The notes: a model not told the origin generated them from the sequence alone. A stretch of 64,000 bases of DNA from Pacificispira sp002696645 (GCF_048892425.1 NZ_JBLZHU010000012.1:25772-89771), one strand, 5' to 3'. Counted from the first letter of the stretch, positions 35,403 to 44,266 are shown. Translations and numbers: made by a program.

Positions 35403-35972
35403 ATGGTCGGGCCAACAATAAGTTTCAGTCATATGGGCCTCTTTGTCAGGGACATTGATCTTATGGCCAGCTTTTATCAGGAGGCATTAAATCTGGTTGT
35501 GACAGACCGCGGTGATCTTCCGGGACGCACGCTGGTTTTCATGAGCAGCGATCCCAGGGAGCATCATCAGGTTGTCCTGGCCACGGGGCGCACCGGCGAG
35601 CTGACCGATAAAGTGGTCAATCAGATTTCCTTTCGTGTCGGGTCGCTGGAGGAGTTGCAGGAGTGTTACCGTCGCCTGCAGGACATGTCGGGCGTTAGTG
35701 ATTTCCGCTGTATCAATCATGGGACATCCTGGACCCTGTATTTCCGGGATCCGGAACTGAACCGCCTGGAATTGTTTGCAGATGCGCCCTGGTACATTGC
35801 GCAACCTGTTGCAGAGCCTTTGGATTTGACGCTTCCGGCTGAAGAAATTCGCACGGCGACGCTGCAAATGTGTCAGGCAGATCCAACGTTTGAACCGATT
35901 GAATCCTGGCGTGCTCGTTTGGCCGCTAAAATTGAAAAAGGTCGTGCCGCGCAGCAATCTGGGGCGACTTAA
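35403..35972 (+). CDS. VOC-family (extradiol dioxygenase-like) protein
   Basis: This 189-residue protein has a glyoxalase/extradiol fold. SHMGLFVRDID places a candidate metal His at residue 10, HHQVVL a second, and RLELFAD the Glu. The first domain is like a type I extradiol ring-cleaving enzyme but single-module. It starts 13 nt after the beta subunit stop at an ATG with AGGGAGGA upstream. Coming right after a ring dioxygenase, cleavage of the diol product is the obvious inference. Confidence 0.85.
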   Translation: MVGPTISFSHMGLFVRDIDLMASFYQEALNLVVTDRGDLPGRTLVFMSSDPREHHQVVLATGRTGELTDKVVNQISFRVGSLEELQECYRRLQDMSGVSDFRCINHGTSWTLYFRDPELNRLELFADAPWYIAQPVAEPLDLTLPAEEIRTATLQMCQADPTFEPIESWRARLAAKIEKGRAAQQSGAT

Positions 35973-36003
35973 TAAGCCGCTATAAAAATATTAAGGAGAT
36001 CGT

Positions 36004-36900
36004 ATGAAACTCGTAAGTTATGATTATAAGGGATCTGTGCAAATCGGTCTCTTGCTTGGCGATGATCAGGTTCTGAACGTTGCTCAGATTCTCAGCGCGG
36101 CGGGGCTTGGTTCAGATGCGGGTATGATTGACCTGATAGAACAAGGCGATGGGGTGCTGGATAAGCTCTATGCTTTTGAAGCAGATCATGCAGGACAGAA
36201 AACGCTGGCATTATCTGATGTTACATTATTGTCGCCAATCGCCCGCCCACGAAAAAATGTTTTCTGCGTTGGGCGAAACTATCTGGAGCATGTTTCTGAG
36301 GCATCTGAAGCCCGTGGACGGGAAATGAAGATCCCGACGGATCCCCAGTATTTTACCAAACCACCAACAACCGTGATCGGCCCTTTTGATGATATTCCGC
36401 TGCATTCTGACGTAACTGATAATCTGGATTATGAAGTCGAGCTGGGGGTGATTATCGGCAAGAAGGGCGTTAATATTCCGAAATCCGATGTATTGGATTA
36501 TATATACGGCTATACGGTGATTAACGATATCACTGCACGAGACGTTCAGCGCCGCCATGACCAATGGTTCAAGGGTAAAGGGTTGGATGGCAGTTGCCCG
36601 ATGGGACCATGGATTGTTCCGTCGCGTGAAATCTCCGATCCCGGCGCGTTGGATATTTCGCTGACCGTGAATGGTGAAATGCGACAAAACTCCAACACGC
36701 GGAACATGATTTTTGACCTGGCGACCCTGGTATCTGTCCTCTCTCAGGGGATGACATTAGAACCTGGGGATATTATCGCGACAGGCACCCCCAGTGGTGT
36801 TGGTTTTGCGATGAAGCCCCCCTGTCTGCTTAAGGATGGCGATATTGTTGAGGCCAGCGTTGCTGGCGTTGGAACGATCCGAAACAGGGTTTCAGGCTGA
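36004..36900 (+). CDS. Fumarylacetoacetate hydrolase-family protein
   Basis: This 298-residue FAH-fold enzyme has FCVGRNYLEHVSEA at the core start and the metal site YEVELGVIIGKKG (the two acidic residues) plus the VINDITARDVQRR loop. Family members hydrolyse or decarboxylate ring-cleavage products such as fumarylpyruvate or 5-carboxymethyl-2-oxo-hex-3-ene-dioate. AAGGAGAT precedes the ATG. It fits as the step after ring cleavage. Confidence 0.92.
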   Translation: MKLVSYDYKGSVQIGLLLGDDQVLNVAQILSAAGLGSDAGMIDLIEQGDGVLDKLYAFEADHAGQKTLALSDVTLLSPIARPRKNVFCVGRNYLEHVSEASEARGREMKIPTDPQYFTKPPTTVIGPFDDIPLHSDVTDNLDYEVELGVIIGKKGVNIPKSDVLDYIYGYTVINDITARDVQRRHDQWFKGKGLDGSCPMGPWIVPSREISDPGALDISLTVNGEMRQNSNTRNMIFDLATLVSVLSQGMTLEPGDIIATGTPSGVGFAMKPPCLLKDGDIVEASVAGVGTIRNRVSG

Positions 36901-36919
36901 CGAAAGACCGGATGTCGCA

Positions 36920-38308
36920 ATGACCGGGGAAAGCAAACAGTTGCACCGTTTTGTTGCGGATGTTGATCTGGATCGCCTTCCGGCGACAGTTATAGCACGG
37001 GCAAAGCGGCATATTCTGGAAACCGTGATCCTCGCATTGGCGGGCGGCTCCAAGGAAGGGGTTGCCGAAATTCGGGCCCTTGCAAAGGTTGAATACGCCC
37101 AGGGTCCCAGCGCTGTCTGGGGTGCTGGTGACAGATTGCAGCCTTCCGGTGCGGCCCTGGTCAATTCGTATGCCGCTGCCGCATTGGATTACGATACATT
37201 GTGCAATACCGTCCATGGCGATGTGGTCATTATTCCGGCGGTCCTAGCCATGGCGGAGGCAAGGCAGGCGACCGGACGTCAGCTACTGGAGGCCTATATT
37301 GCGGGTATCGAGGTAACAGCGCGGCTGTCTTTCTCTGCCCAACCGCCGCAACGGGGATGGACCCATACCAGTGTGTTCGGTGTTTTCGGAGCGGCTGCGG
37401 CCGTTGCCCGATTGATTGGGTTGCCAGAAACCCGTATCGGCCATGCAACAGGCATTGCGCTCAGTCTGGCGGCCGGGTCACAACAATCGAATGTTGAGAA
37501 GGTTCTTACCAAACGCTTGCAACCGGCCTTGGCCGCACGAAACGGTGTCTTTGCAGCATTGGCGGCGGAGGCCGGAATCTCAGGGCCACAGCAAAGTCTT
37601 GAGGGACGATGTGGGCTGTGGTCCCTGTATCAGGCAGGCGATCCGGCGCTGCTGTTGAAGGATCTGGGTGGGGATTTCCGCTTTCTTGAAACCATTCTGA
37701 AAGGGTATCCGGTCTGCAGTTGCAGTCATGCTGCCATTGTCGCCTGTTTGGAACTGATCGCTATAAATGCCCTGGATCCGGCCGATATCTCCGAGGTTGA
37801 AGTTACAGTGACCCCCTTCATGGTGCATATGGTTGGTGGAGACTTCGATCCCTCCCGAGACCCGGTGGTCGCGGCGCAATTCTCCATTCGCTATGCCCTT
37901 GCGTGTTGCATCTTGCGCGGTGGAGTTTCCCTAGCGGACCTTGATCTGGCGGCAATATGTGACCCGGCTATTCAGGAATGGGCGGCGCGCATACAGATTA
38001 CCGTTGACCCGGAGAATGACGGTGAACTTGCGCCTGCTCGGGTGCGCTTGAAAACCCGAAGTAAAGGTGTGTTGGAACGCTGCGTCTCTGTGATGCCTGG
38101 CAGCGTCGAGGCGCCGCTTTCTGACGCTGCTTTCAAGGGCAAATTGCAGGATTGTGTGGATCGAATCCCCGGCTTTTCAGAGCAGGGGGGACTTGTTCGC
38201 TTAGAGGAAATTGTTGAGGCGATAGACCGGTCAGATCAATGCACAGACCTGACCGGGTTTCTCGCGGCGGTCGGTCAGTCTTCCAATGATTTCGACCAGC
38301 GCCCCTGA
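36920..38308 (+). CDS. MmgE/PrpD-family protein
   Basis: The protein has about 462 residues from an ATG at 36920, 20 nt after the FAH stop. It has the MmgE/PrpD N-terminal helical region (LVNSYAAAALDYDTLCNTVH) and the C-terminal domain. Relatives include 2-methylcitrate dehydratase, cis-aconitate decarboxylase and iminodisuccinate epimerase, so a dehydratase or isomerase step on a di- or tricarboxylate is inferred. Its 3' end overlaps the convergent nitroreductase by 34 nt. The ribosome site is weak. Confidence 0.88.
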   Translation: MTGESKQLHRFVADVDLDRLPATVIARAKRHILETVILALAGGSKEGVAEIRALAKVEYAQGPSAVWGAGDRLQPSGAALVNSYAAAALDYDTLCNTVHGDVVIIPAVLAMAEARQATGRQLLEAYIAGIEVTARLSFSAQPPQRGWTHTSVFGVFGAAAAVARLIGLPETRIGHATGIALSLAAGSQQSNVEKVLTKRLQPALAARNGVFAALAAEAGISGPQQSLEGRCGLWSLYQAGDPALLLKDLGGDFRFLETILKGYPVCSCSHAAIVACLELIAINALDPADISEVEVTVTPFMVHMVGGDFDPSRDPVVAAQFSIRYALACCILRGGVSLADLDLAAICDPAIQEWAARIQITVDPENDGELAPARVRLKTRSKGVLERCVSVMPGSVEAPLSDAAFKGKLQDCVDRIPGFSEQGGLVRLEEIVEAIDRSDQCTDLTGFLAAVGQSSNDFDQRP

Positions 38309-38865
38309 ATGGCGATTTGGTCGCGCGCGCGACGTTGCCTGGGGGTCTTTTCTCGCGCCAGCAGGTCTTCCTCCAGCAATTGATCCGCGTCGCCGGTGCG
38401 ACCGATTGCAATAACCGTCATTGGTTTATAGATCTCCGGTACCCCCAGAGTATCTGCTATCTTTGAGTCGAATCCCGCCATCTGATGGGTTGAAAGCCCC
38501 AGTGCCTGTGCCTGAATCGTCAGATGGGCGACCGCTTGCCCCGTGTCATAGGCTGCGTGGGGCAGGGGCGATTGATCCTCCTTCACGTGCTTTGCCAGGG
38601 CGAGAATGAGGACGGCCGCATTCGGCGCCCATTTCGCATTGCCGGGCTTCAGCGATTTTACAATTTCGGCGAAAGTAGAGTCTCCACGAATTCCGATCAG
38701 AAAACGCCACGGTTGGGTGTTGCTGGCGGATGGGGCCCATCTGGCTGCTTCCAAAAGGGTATCAATCGCAGCTCCCTCCATACTGTCGTTTGGATCAAAG
38801 GCGCGCGGGCTCCATCTTTCGGCCAGCAGGTCATGGATGGGGGGTGAGGCATTGGCTCTTTTCAT
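38275..38865 (-). CDS. Nitroreductase-family FMN oxidoreductase
   Basis: This 196-residue nitroreductase-fold protein has RWSPRAFD at the N-terminus (FMN phosphate contacts), WAPSASNTQPWRF and the late IAIGRTGD. Members reduce nitro groups, quinones or flavins, and a branch (IYD) removes iodine from tyrosine; I cannot assign it to that branch from the motifs seen. It is convergent with, and overlaps, the MmgE/PrpD gene, and divergent from the SDR across a spacer with a TGCGC palindrome (38905-38917). Confidence 0.88.
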   Translation of the reverse strand: MKRANASPPIHDLLAERWSPRAFDPNDSMEGAAIDTLLEAARWAPSASNTQPWRFLIGIRGDSTFAEIVKSLKPGNAKWAPNAAVLILALAKHVKEDQSPLPHAAYDTGQAVAHLTIQAQALGLSTHQMAGFDSKIADTLGVPEIYKPMTVIAIGRTGDADQLLEEDLLAREKTPRQRRARDQIAIQGRWSKSLED

Positions 38866-38904
38866 GAAGTGGCTCCATCTATTAACAAAAGCATCTAGAC
38901 AATG

Positions 38905-38917
38905 TGCGCCTGGCGCA
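38905..38917. promoter_or_regulatory. Perfect palindrome TGCGCCTGGCGCA, candidate IclR operator
   Basis: TGCGCC and GGCGCA pair perfectly around a T, matching the 25779 palindrome at 11 of 13 positions. It lies between the divergent nitroreductase (38865) and SDR (39020) starts. A second half-site, TGCGCTAA, follows at 38946-38953. Confidence 0.5.
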
Positions 38918-39019
38918 TTAATGTTTATTAGATGAAATTGAACGATGCGCTAACTTAAGTCAACCGACAGGATATCGAGTGCCATCCTAGGCGGGTTTCA
39001 TGAAAAGAGGAACGAACGC

Positions 39020-39751
39020 GTGAGCGAAGAATTTTCGGGTAAAGTAATTTGGGTGGTTGGTGCGACGGGCGCCCTTGGTGAAGATATTGTAAATCAATTG
39101 ACCTCGAAAGGGGCAACTGTCATTGCCTCTTCCCGGCAAATAGAGGGGAAGGGGGCGCCGGTCCTTGGAATCCATCCGATGAATGTCGATGTCACAAGGT
39201 TCGAAACAACGGAAATGGTGGCACAGCGTATTGTTAAGGACCACGGCGGCATCGATGGGTTGGTGGTGACAACCACATTACCGATCTTTGGAGACTTCAT
39301 GGATCTTGGGGATGCAGAATGGGAGGCAGTGCTGGAAACGAAGATGATGGGCACGATCCGCCTAATTCGTGCGGTCGTCCCATCTATGCAGGCGCGGGGT
39401 GGGGGCAGCATTGTTGCGCTGAGTGGTGGTGGTGGGATCAACCCGTCGCTGCGACATTTACCCGGTTCAGTCGCGAATGCCGGAATAAATCTGGTGGTCA
39501 AGGGGCTGGCGAAGCGTTTCGGGCCGGATCAGATCCGGATAAATGTGGTTTCTCCTGGGCCAATTGAATCGCCCCGACTGGAAGCGATTCGAAAGGCCAA
39601 GGGACCCAGCACGAAAACACCGCTTGGCGGAGCTGGCGAACCGGATGATGTCAGTAATGCTGTCGTCTTTCTGTTGTCCAGTAAGGCCAAATATATTACC
39701 GGCGCCAACCTTGCGATTGATGGTGGCGGTCGCCTGGAAGATCCTAAATAG
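39020..39751 (+). CDS. Short-chain dehydrogenase/reductase
   Basis: This 243-residue SDR has a Rossmann motif slightly off the classical TGxxxGIG (VGATGALGED). The classical Ser-Tyr-x3-Lys is not obvious: the segment after ALSGGGG reads NPSLRHLPGSVANAGINLVVK, with no Tyr at the expected place. The C-terminal ITGANLAIDGGG is conserved. It starts at GTG with AGAGGAACG upstream. It could be an NAD(P)-dependent diol or alcohol dehydrogenase, or a divergent SDR with altered chemistry. Confidence 0.85.
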   Translation: MSEEFSGKVIWVVGATGALGEDIVNQLTSKGATVIASSRQIEGKGAPVLGIHPMNVDVTRFETTEMVAQRIVKDHGGIDGLVVTTTLPIFGDFMDLGDAEWEAVLETKMMGTIRLIRAVVPSMQARGGGSIVALSGGGGINPSLRHLPGSVANAGINLVVKGLAKRFGPDQIRINVVSPGPIESPRLEAIRKAKGPSTKTPLGGAGEPDDVSNAVVFLLSSKAKYITGANLAIDGGGRLEDPK

Positions 39752-39793
39752 GCGCTTTTACACACTCAATGATCTAAAACCGGATTCATCAGT

Positions 39794-40828
39794 ATGCCAA
39801 TCTCAATCATGGACTGGATACGGTCCATAATGGAGCGCCTAAAGCCAGCGTCTATATTCAATCACTTCCCAGGTTTTCTGGTTTGTGTCGTCGTTGCGAC
39901 TGCGGCGCAGTTCATATCAGAACATTACGGCGCGCCTGTAATGCTGATGGCGCTGCTGCTGGGGATGGCCCTGCATTTTCTATCTGTGGAAGGCCGCTGT
40001 ATGACGGGCATCCAATTCTGCGGACGGGCGGTGTTGCGCATTGGCGTTGCCTTGATGGGGGTGCGGATCAGTGCATCCCTTTTGGCGGTTGTTGGGCCTT
40101 GGCACATTGCCTTGCTTGGTGTGGCACTGCTGCTGTGTATTGCCTTTGCCATGCTACTAGGGCGCTTTCTGCGGGTGCGAAAAACTTTTGCATTGTTGAC
40201 TGGGGGGACCGTCGCAATTTGCGGCGCGTCGGCGGCGATGGCCATAGCCTCTGTATTGCCACGTCATAAGGATTCTGAAAAAAACCTATTGTTTACGGTT
40301 GTTGGAGTTACGGTTCTCAGCACGGTAGCCATGATTCTGTATCCGATCCTGGCCGGGCAGCTATTTGACACGGAAGCAGAGATTGGATTCTTCCTGGGGG
40401 CAACGATACACGATGTCGCTCAGGTGGTTGGTGCCGGATTCTCGGTGTCCGAAAATACAGGTGATATTGCCACCCTAGTAAAATTGATCCGGGTCTCACT
40501 TTTGGCGCCCGTGGTTGTGGTGATTGCTCTCGCGGTTCGAAGTCAGGGTCGTCACACCGGCTCGATGGGTTCACGCCCCCCGCTACTTCCGGGTTTTGTG
40601 CTGGGTTTCCTTGTTCTGGCCGCGCTTAACTCTTTTGATCTGATCCCTTTGGCGATCACTGACGGATTAGGCGAAATCTCCCGCTGGTCCCTGATCATTG
40701 CCATCTCTGCCGTTGGAATGAAAACGTCATTAGGTGAGGTTATGGGGATTGGCCGATCTGCTATGATTCTAATCCTAGCAGATACGATCTTCCTAGCCGC
40801 TGTCATTTTGGGCGGGCTTGCTCTGTAG
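39794..40828 (+). CDS. YeiH/UPF0324-family membrane protein (putative sulfate exporter family)
   Basis: This 344-residue protein has about ten predicted helices. It belongs to the YeiH (PSE) family: LRIGVALMGVRISASLL, TGGTVAICGASAAMAIASVL and GATIHDVAQVVGAGFSVS are the conserved blocks. Members are annotated as putative sulfate exporters and are often induced with organosulfonate breakdown. Following an aromatic oxygenase cassette with a rhodanese, it suggests that sulfur oxyanions are released from the substrate. Confidence 0.88.
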   Translation: MPISIMDWIRSIMERLKPASIFNHFPGFLVCVVVATAAQFISEHYGAPVMLMALLLGMALHFLSVEGRCMTGIQFCGRAVLRIGVALMGVRISASLLAVVGPWHIALLGVALLLCIAFAMLLGRFLRVRKTFALLTGGTVAICGASAAMAIASVLPRHKDSEKNLLFTVVGVTVLSTVAMILYPILAGQLFDTEAEIGFFLGATIHDVAQVVGAGFSVSENTGDIATLVKLIRVSLLAPVVVVIALAVRSQGRHTGSMGSRPPLLPGFVLGFLVLAALNSFDLIPLAITDGLGEISRWSLIIAISAVGMKTSLGEVMGIGRSAMILILADTIFLAAVILGGLAL

Positions 40829-41042
40829 ACTGGGTCGCCGCGAAGGTCCTTTCGCTGCTATAACTCGGCTATTTGAAGCGCGCAGGTCATTGTCAGCGGC
40901 AATCTCACTTTTTGAAGCAGCCGTTTCATCTCCGATGGCGAAAGGTGCGCACATGTCTTGCGCCCGTTAAAGAATGTCTTTCCAGATTGGCGCTCAGCCT
41001 GCAGGAAACCTCTGTAGCTGCCGTTCCCGGTTTGCGGGCGGG
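40829..41042. other. Convergent intergenic region, nothing recognised
   Basis: About 214 bp lie between the YeiH-type and AraC genes. I found no coding remnant and no stable hairpin followed by a T-run. Confidence 0.4.
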
Positions 41043-42038
41043 CTAATTATGGGGCCGCTTGATCGGGGCCCCTTCGGCTATAGAGCCTTCGCGCCATTGC
41101 GTGGCGCTCATCCCAAACTCGCGCTTAAACGCTTTGCTGAAAACAGAAGCATCGGTATAGCCCCAGACACTTGCAATCTCCATCACGTTGAGGTGGCATT
41201 TTTGCGGATCCAACAAATCCTCTTTGCAGCGGGATAAGCGCAGCCTGTGTATATAAGCGCTGACGCTAGATTCAGCGCGTTCAAACAGCTTGTGAAGGTA
41301 TCGGACGGAAATTCGCTGGGACCGCGCTACTGTTTCGGCTGACAAGGAAATGTCATGAAGGTTCCTGAGAATGTATTGTTGGATCTGCTCCAGGTGTATT
41401 TCAGCAAGGGACTCTTTCTCGCCTTTTACCGATCCTTCAAGTAGCGCGGCGGAGGCGGCGAGGAACACGCCCTTGACGCCACTGGAGCGCTCTCCCTGAC
41501 GAAGGTCATCGATGCGCCGGACCATCTGTTGCATAAGCCCTTCCACCAACAGGCCGACACCATTGTTCGTGGTGGTCCGTGCGCCTCGGAACCTGGCCGC
41601 TCTTGGAATGCGTGACGCAACGTCGCTCCAGGGCACGACCAGAGTTGTCTTTTGCATCGTTTCCAACACTTCAAACTCATATGGAACGTCACTGCGCCAG
41701 GCGATTACATCTCCCGCACGCGCAATGACCTGCTCCGTCCCGAACTGAATTTTCTCGACTCCGGATTGGATGATCTGGATGCCAAAGCTGGGGCATTCAT
41801 GATGGACCTTCGTCCTGTCCCTTCGACCCGAGCAGGGGTCGCAGCGGCATTCTATGAGGGACAGGCCATTGATCTCGCGCGACCGAATTTTGGATGAGAA
41901 ACCAACGGACAATCGCTTCGTGATTTCGATGGGGCGATACACCGCGCCCATTGCCTGCTGCAATGCATCTGTTCGGTCCGCAAAGGGTATATTGGACGCG
42001 GACCAATGCTGTTCGCTCGATAGAATCGTTCCTTGCAT
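41043..42038 (-). CDS. AraC-family regulator
   Basis: From ATG 42038, preceded by GGGAGGAGG, the protein has 331 residues. The N-terminal region resembles the AraC-binding-like (FeaR/NitR) sensor domain; the C-terminal double HTH ends in YTDASVFSKAFKREFGMSATQWR. It diverges from the acetylacetone-dioxygenase-like gene, so it probably activates that operon in response to the diketone or a breakdown product. An open frame to 42119 is unlikely to be translated. Confidence 0.9.
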   Translation of the reverse strand: MQGTILSSEQHWSASNIPFADRTDALQQAMGAVYRPIEITKRLSVGFSSKIRSREINGLSLIECRCDPCSGRRDRTKVHHECPSFGIQIIQSGVEKIQFGTEQVIARAGDVIAWRSDVPYEFEVLETMQKTTLVVPWSDVASRIPRAARFRGARTTTNNGVGLLVEGLMQQMVRRIDDLRQGERSSGVKGVFLAASAALLEGSVKGEKESLAEIHLEQIQQYILRNLHDISLSAETVARSQRISVRYLHKLFERAESSVSAYIHRLRLSRCKEDLLDPQKCHLNVMEIASVWGYTDASVFSKAFKREFGMSATQWREGSIAEGAPIKRPHN

Positions 42039-42065
42039 TCTTGCCTCCTCCCTTATTCTGCACAA

Positions 42066-42095
42066 TGTGCACATTTTGACCAATCGTAGTGCACA
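42066..42095. promoter_or_regulatory. Direct GTGCACA repeats, candidate AraC-family operator
   Basis: GTGCACA occurs at 42067-42073 and 42089-42095, a 22-bp spacing that is two helical turns. The first copy is also within the 8-bp palindrome TGTGCACA. AraC-type dimers commonly bind direct repeats with this period. The site lies between the divergent regulator and cupin genes. Confidence 0.5.
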
Positions 42096-42187
42096 AAAGG
42101 GCAAAAAGCTATCAGGCAACTTAGCTATAGTCGATTAGATCGCCTCCAAGGCGGCAGCTTGCAATAATCACAAATGGGAGGATTTAC

Positions 42188-42622
42188 ATGAGTAACGCGC
42201 GACTGCCCGAAGTTGCAACGCAACTTGACCAGGTTGATTGGAAGCCATTTCCCGAGCCTTTCGCTTTTGGCGGTATCCGTTGGAAGCTTCTCCACACCAG
42301 CCCGGGTACCGGGGACTGGTCGGCCATCTTCGACTGCCCCAAAGGATCCAGCATTGCCCCTCACACGCATTTTGCGAGCGGTCAGTATCTTTTGACCAAA
42401 GGGCGTATGGACATTCGTGGTGGAGTGGAGAAGGGTGGAGCAACGGTTCTTGCTCCAAGCCATGGATACGAGTCTAACGGTGCCGTTCACGAGCACACCA
42501 ATTTCCCGATCGATAGTGAATTCTACATGACGTTTGATGGTCCCGTTGTATTCACCAACCCGGATGGCTCGGTGATGGCCGTTGTCGGGTGGGAGCAAGC
42601 CCGGGCTGCTTGGTCGGCCTAG
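42188..42622 (+). CDS. dke1: Acetylacetone-cleaving dioxygenase (Dke1-like cupin)
   Basis: This 144-residue cupin aligns by eye with Acinetobacter Dke1 over its length with an offset of three residues. The three iron-ligand histidines are His59, His61 and His101 (62, 64 and 104 in Dke1), and Glu95 matches Glu98. Shared blocks include LLTKGRM, RGG, and EFYMTFDGP. Dke1 splits acetylacetone with O2 into acetate and methylglyoxal. The next genes, an acyl-CoA ligase and glyoxalase I, would handle exactly these two products. The alignment is from memory of the Dke1 sequence. AATGGGAGGA precedes the ATG. Confidence 0.88.
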   Translation: MSNARLPEVATQLDQVDWKPFPEPFAFGGIRWKLLHTSPGTGDWSAIFDCPKGSSIAPHTHFASGQYLLTKGRMDIRGGVEKGGATVLAPSHGYESNGAVHEHTNFPIDSEFYMTFDGPVVFTNPDGSVMAVVGWEQARAAWSA

Positions 42623-42642
42623 TCCCCACCCAAGCAATACAG

Positions 42643-42671
42643 GCTGTGGCGGCATTCTGGGCCGCCACAGC
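42643..42671 (+). terminator. Hairpin after the cupin gene
   Basis: GCTGTGGCGGC and GCCGCCACAGC form a perfect 11-bp GC-rich stem with a 7-nt loop, 20 nt after the cupin stop. There is no T-run, so it may be an attenuator or mRNA stabiliser separating high dioxygenase expression from the ligase gene. Confidence 0.65.
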
Positions 42672-42703
42672 TTGAGAGAAGCATTCAATAATCGATAAGG
42701 TCA

Positions 42704-44254
42704 TTGACCATAGGGGGAGCATTGGAAACCACTGTTGGAGGACTCATTCGGGCGGCCGCTCGTCGCTATGGTGCGAAGACTGCACTCATTGTTGGGGATG
42801 CAACGTATAGTTACGCTGCGCTTGACGAACAGTCGTCCATTCTGGCTGCTCATCTTGAGCAGATGGGATTTCAGAAGGGCGACGTAATCTCTCTGTGTGC
42901 GCCCAATTCCGCTGAGTGGATCATCAGCTATTACGCTATCCTCAAAATGGGGGGTGTGGTCAATCCGCTGAATCTGATGCTGACACCCACGGAAGTCGCT
43001 TACGCAATGAAAGATTGCGGTGCAAAAGCCATTTTGGGGGCGGCTGAGAACCTGGCGGCTTTGAGCAGTCTGGCCGATGAAGGGATGACTGCCACAAGAA
43101 TCGCCTGGGGGGAGCCAGTTCCAAAGGCTACCATTCAGTTTACCGATCTGCAGACCTGGCCCGCTGATGTTGAACCCGAATATCCGGTGTCAGGACTGCA
43201 GGCAATCGATACATGCAGTGTGAGCTACACATCCGGGACCACAGGTCATCCGAAAGGCGCTTTGCTGACTCATGGCGCGATCCTGATGAATGTCGAGATG
43301 ACATCTGTCATGCATGCGCGGACTCATGAGGATGTAATCGTTTCGGCGCTGCCATGCTCACATGTCTATGGAAATGTTGTCATGCAAAGCACGTTCTCGC
43401 ATGGCGGCACCTTGGTTCTGCATGCTGCGTTCGATGCCGAGAGAATCGCACAAAGCATCGAAACGCATCGCGCCACCCTGCTTGAGGGGGTGCCAACCAT
43501 GTACATGTATCTGCTTAACTTTGGGCGTCTCGACCAGTTCGATCTGTCTTCATTGACCCGTTGCACTGTCGGTGGCCAGACGATGCCTGTTTCCAAGCTA
43601 GAGGACGTCGAGCGGGTTTTCGGCTGCCCGATACTTGAACTCTGGGGTATGACAGAAATCGGAGGTCTGGGTACCACACATACTTTTTATGGCCCGCATA
43701 AGTTGGGATCGATTGGCATTGCTATGCCTCATGTGGAGATCCGAATCGCCGCCGTTGATGATCCGACCGCACCGATTGAGACCGGTCAGGTAGGGGAGTT
43801 GCAGGTTCGGGGGCCCATCACAATGCGTGAATACATTGGCAACAGCGCCGCCACGGCAGAGGTTCTGCTGGAGTCCGGCTGGCTCAGGACGGGTGATCTC
43901 GCATATATCGATGCAGAAGGATTTGCGTTCATCGTTGATCGGCTCAAGGATCTTATCATCACCGCCGGATTTAATATTTATCCTGCTGAGCTAGAGCGGG
44001 TGATCGCTGCTTACCCTGGCGTCGCGATGGTTGCGGTGGGCAGTGTTGCAGATGACGACAAGGGCGAATTGGCAAAAGCCTATATTGTCCAAAGAGAGGA
44101 TGCCCAGCTGGACCTTGAGGACCTGCGCCGATATTGTCGCGAGAATCTGGCCGCTTATAAGGTGCCACGTGCATTCCAACTGGTGCCCGATCTGCCAAAG
44201 ACGAGTACCGGCAAGATCATGCGCCGTGCCCTGCGTCAGCTCGACTCCGATTGA
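42704..44254 (+). CDS. AMP-binding acyl-CoA synthetase
   Basis: This ANL-superfamily ligase of about 516 residues has the P-loop SYTSGTTGHPKGALLTH, ELWGMTEIGG, the GWLRTGDLAYID hinge and the C-terminal KTSTGKIMRR lysine. It activates a carboxylate to its CoA thioester; acetate or a related short acid from diketone cleavage is the inferred substrate. The start is uncertain: TTG codons at 42704 and 42722 are candidates, and the second is closer to an AGGGGGAG sequence. The neighbouring genes are a Dke1-like cupin and glyoxalase I. Confidence 0.9.
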   Translation: MTIGGALETTVGGLIRAAARRYGAKTALIVGDATYSYAALDEQSSILAAHLEQMGFQKGDVISLCAPNSAEWIISYYAILKMGGVVNPLNLMLTPTEVAYAMKDCGAKAILGAAENLAALSSLADEGMTATRIAWGEPVPKATIQFTDLQTWPADVEPEYPVSGLQAIDTCSVSYTSGTTGHPKGALLTHGAILMNVEMTSVMHARTHEDVIVSALPCSHVYGNVVMQSTFSHGGTLVLHAAFDAERIAQSIETHRATLLEGVPTMYMYLLNFGRLDQFDLSSLTRCTVGGQTMPVSKLEDVERVFGCPILELWGMTEIGGLGTTHTFYGPHKLGSIGIAMPHVEIRIAAVDDPTAPIETGQVGELQVRGPITMREYIGNSAATAEVLLESGWLRTGDLAYIDAEGFAFIVDRLKDLIITAGFNIYPAELERVIAAYPGVAMVAVGSVADDDKGELAKAYIVQREDAQLDLEDLRRYCRENLAAYKVPRAFQLVPDLPKTSTGKIMRRALRQLDSD

Positions 44255-44266
44255 ATTGAGGCCAAA

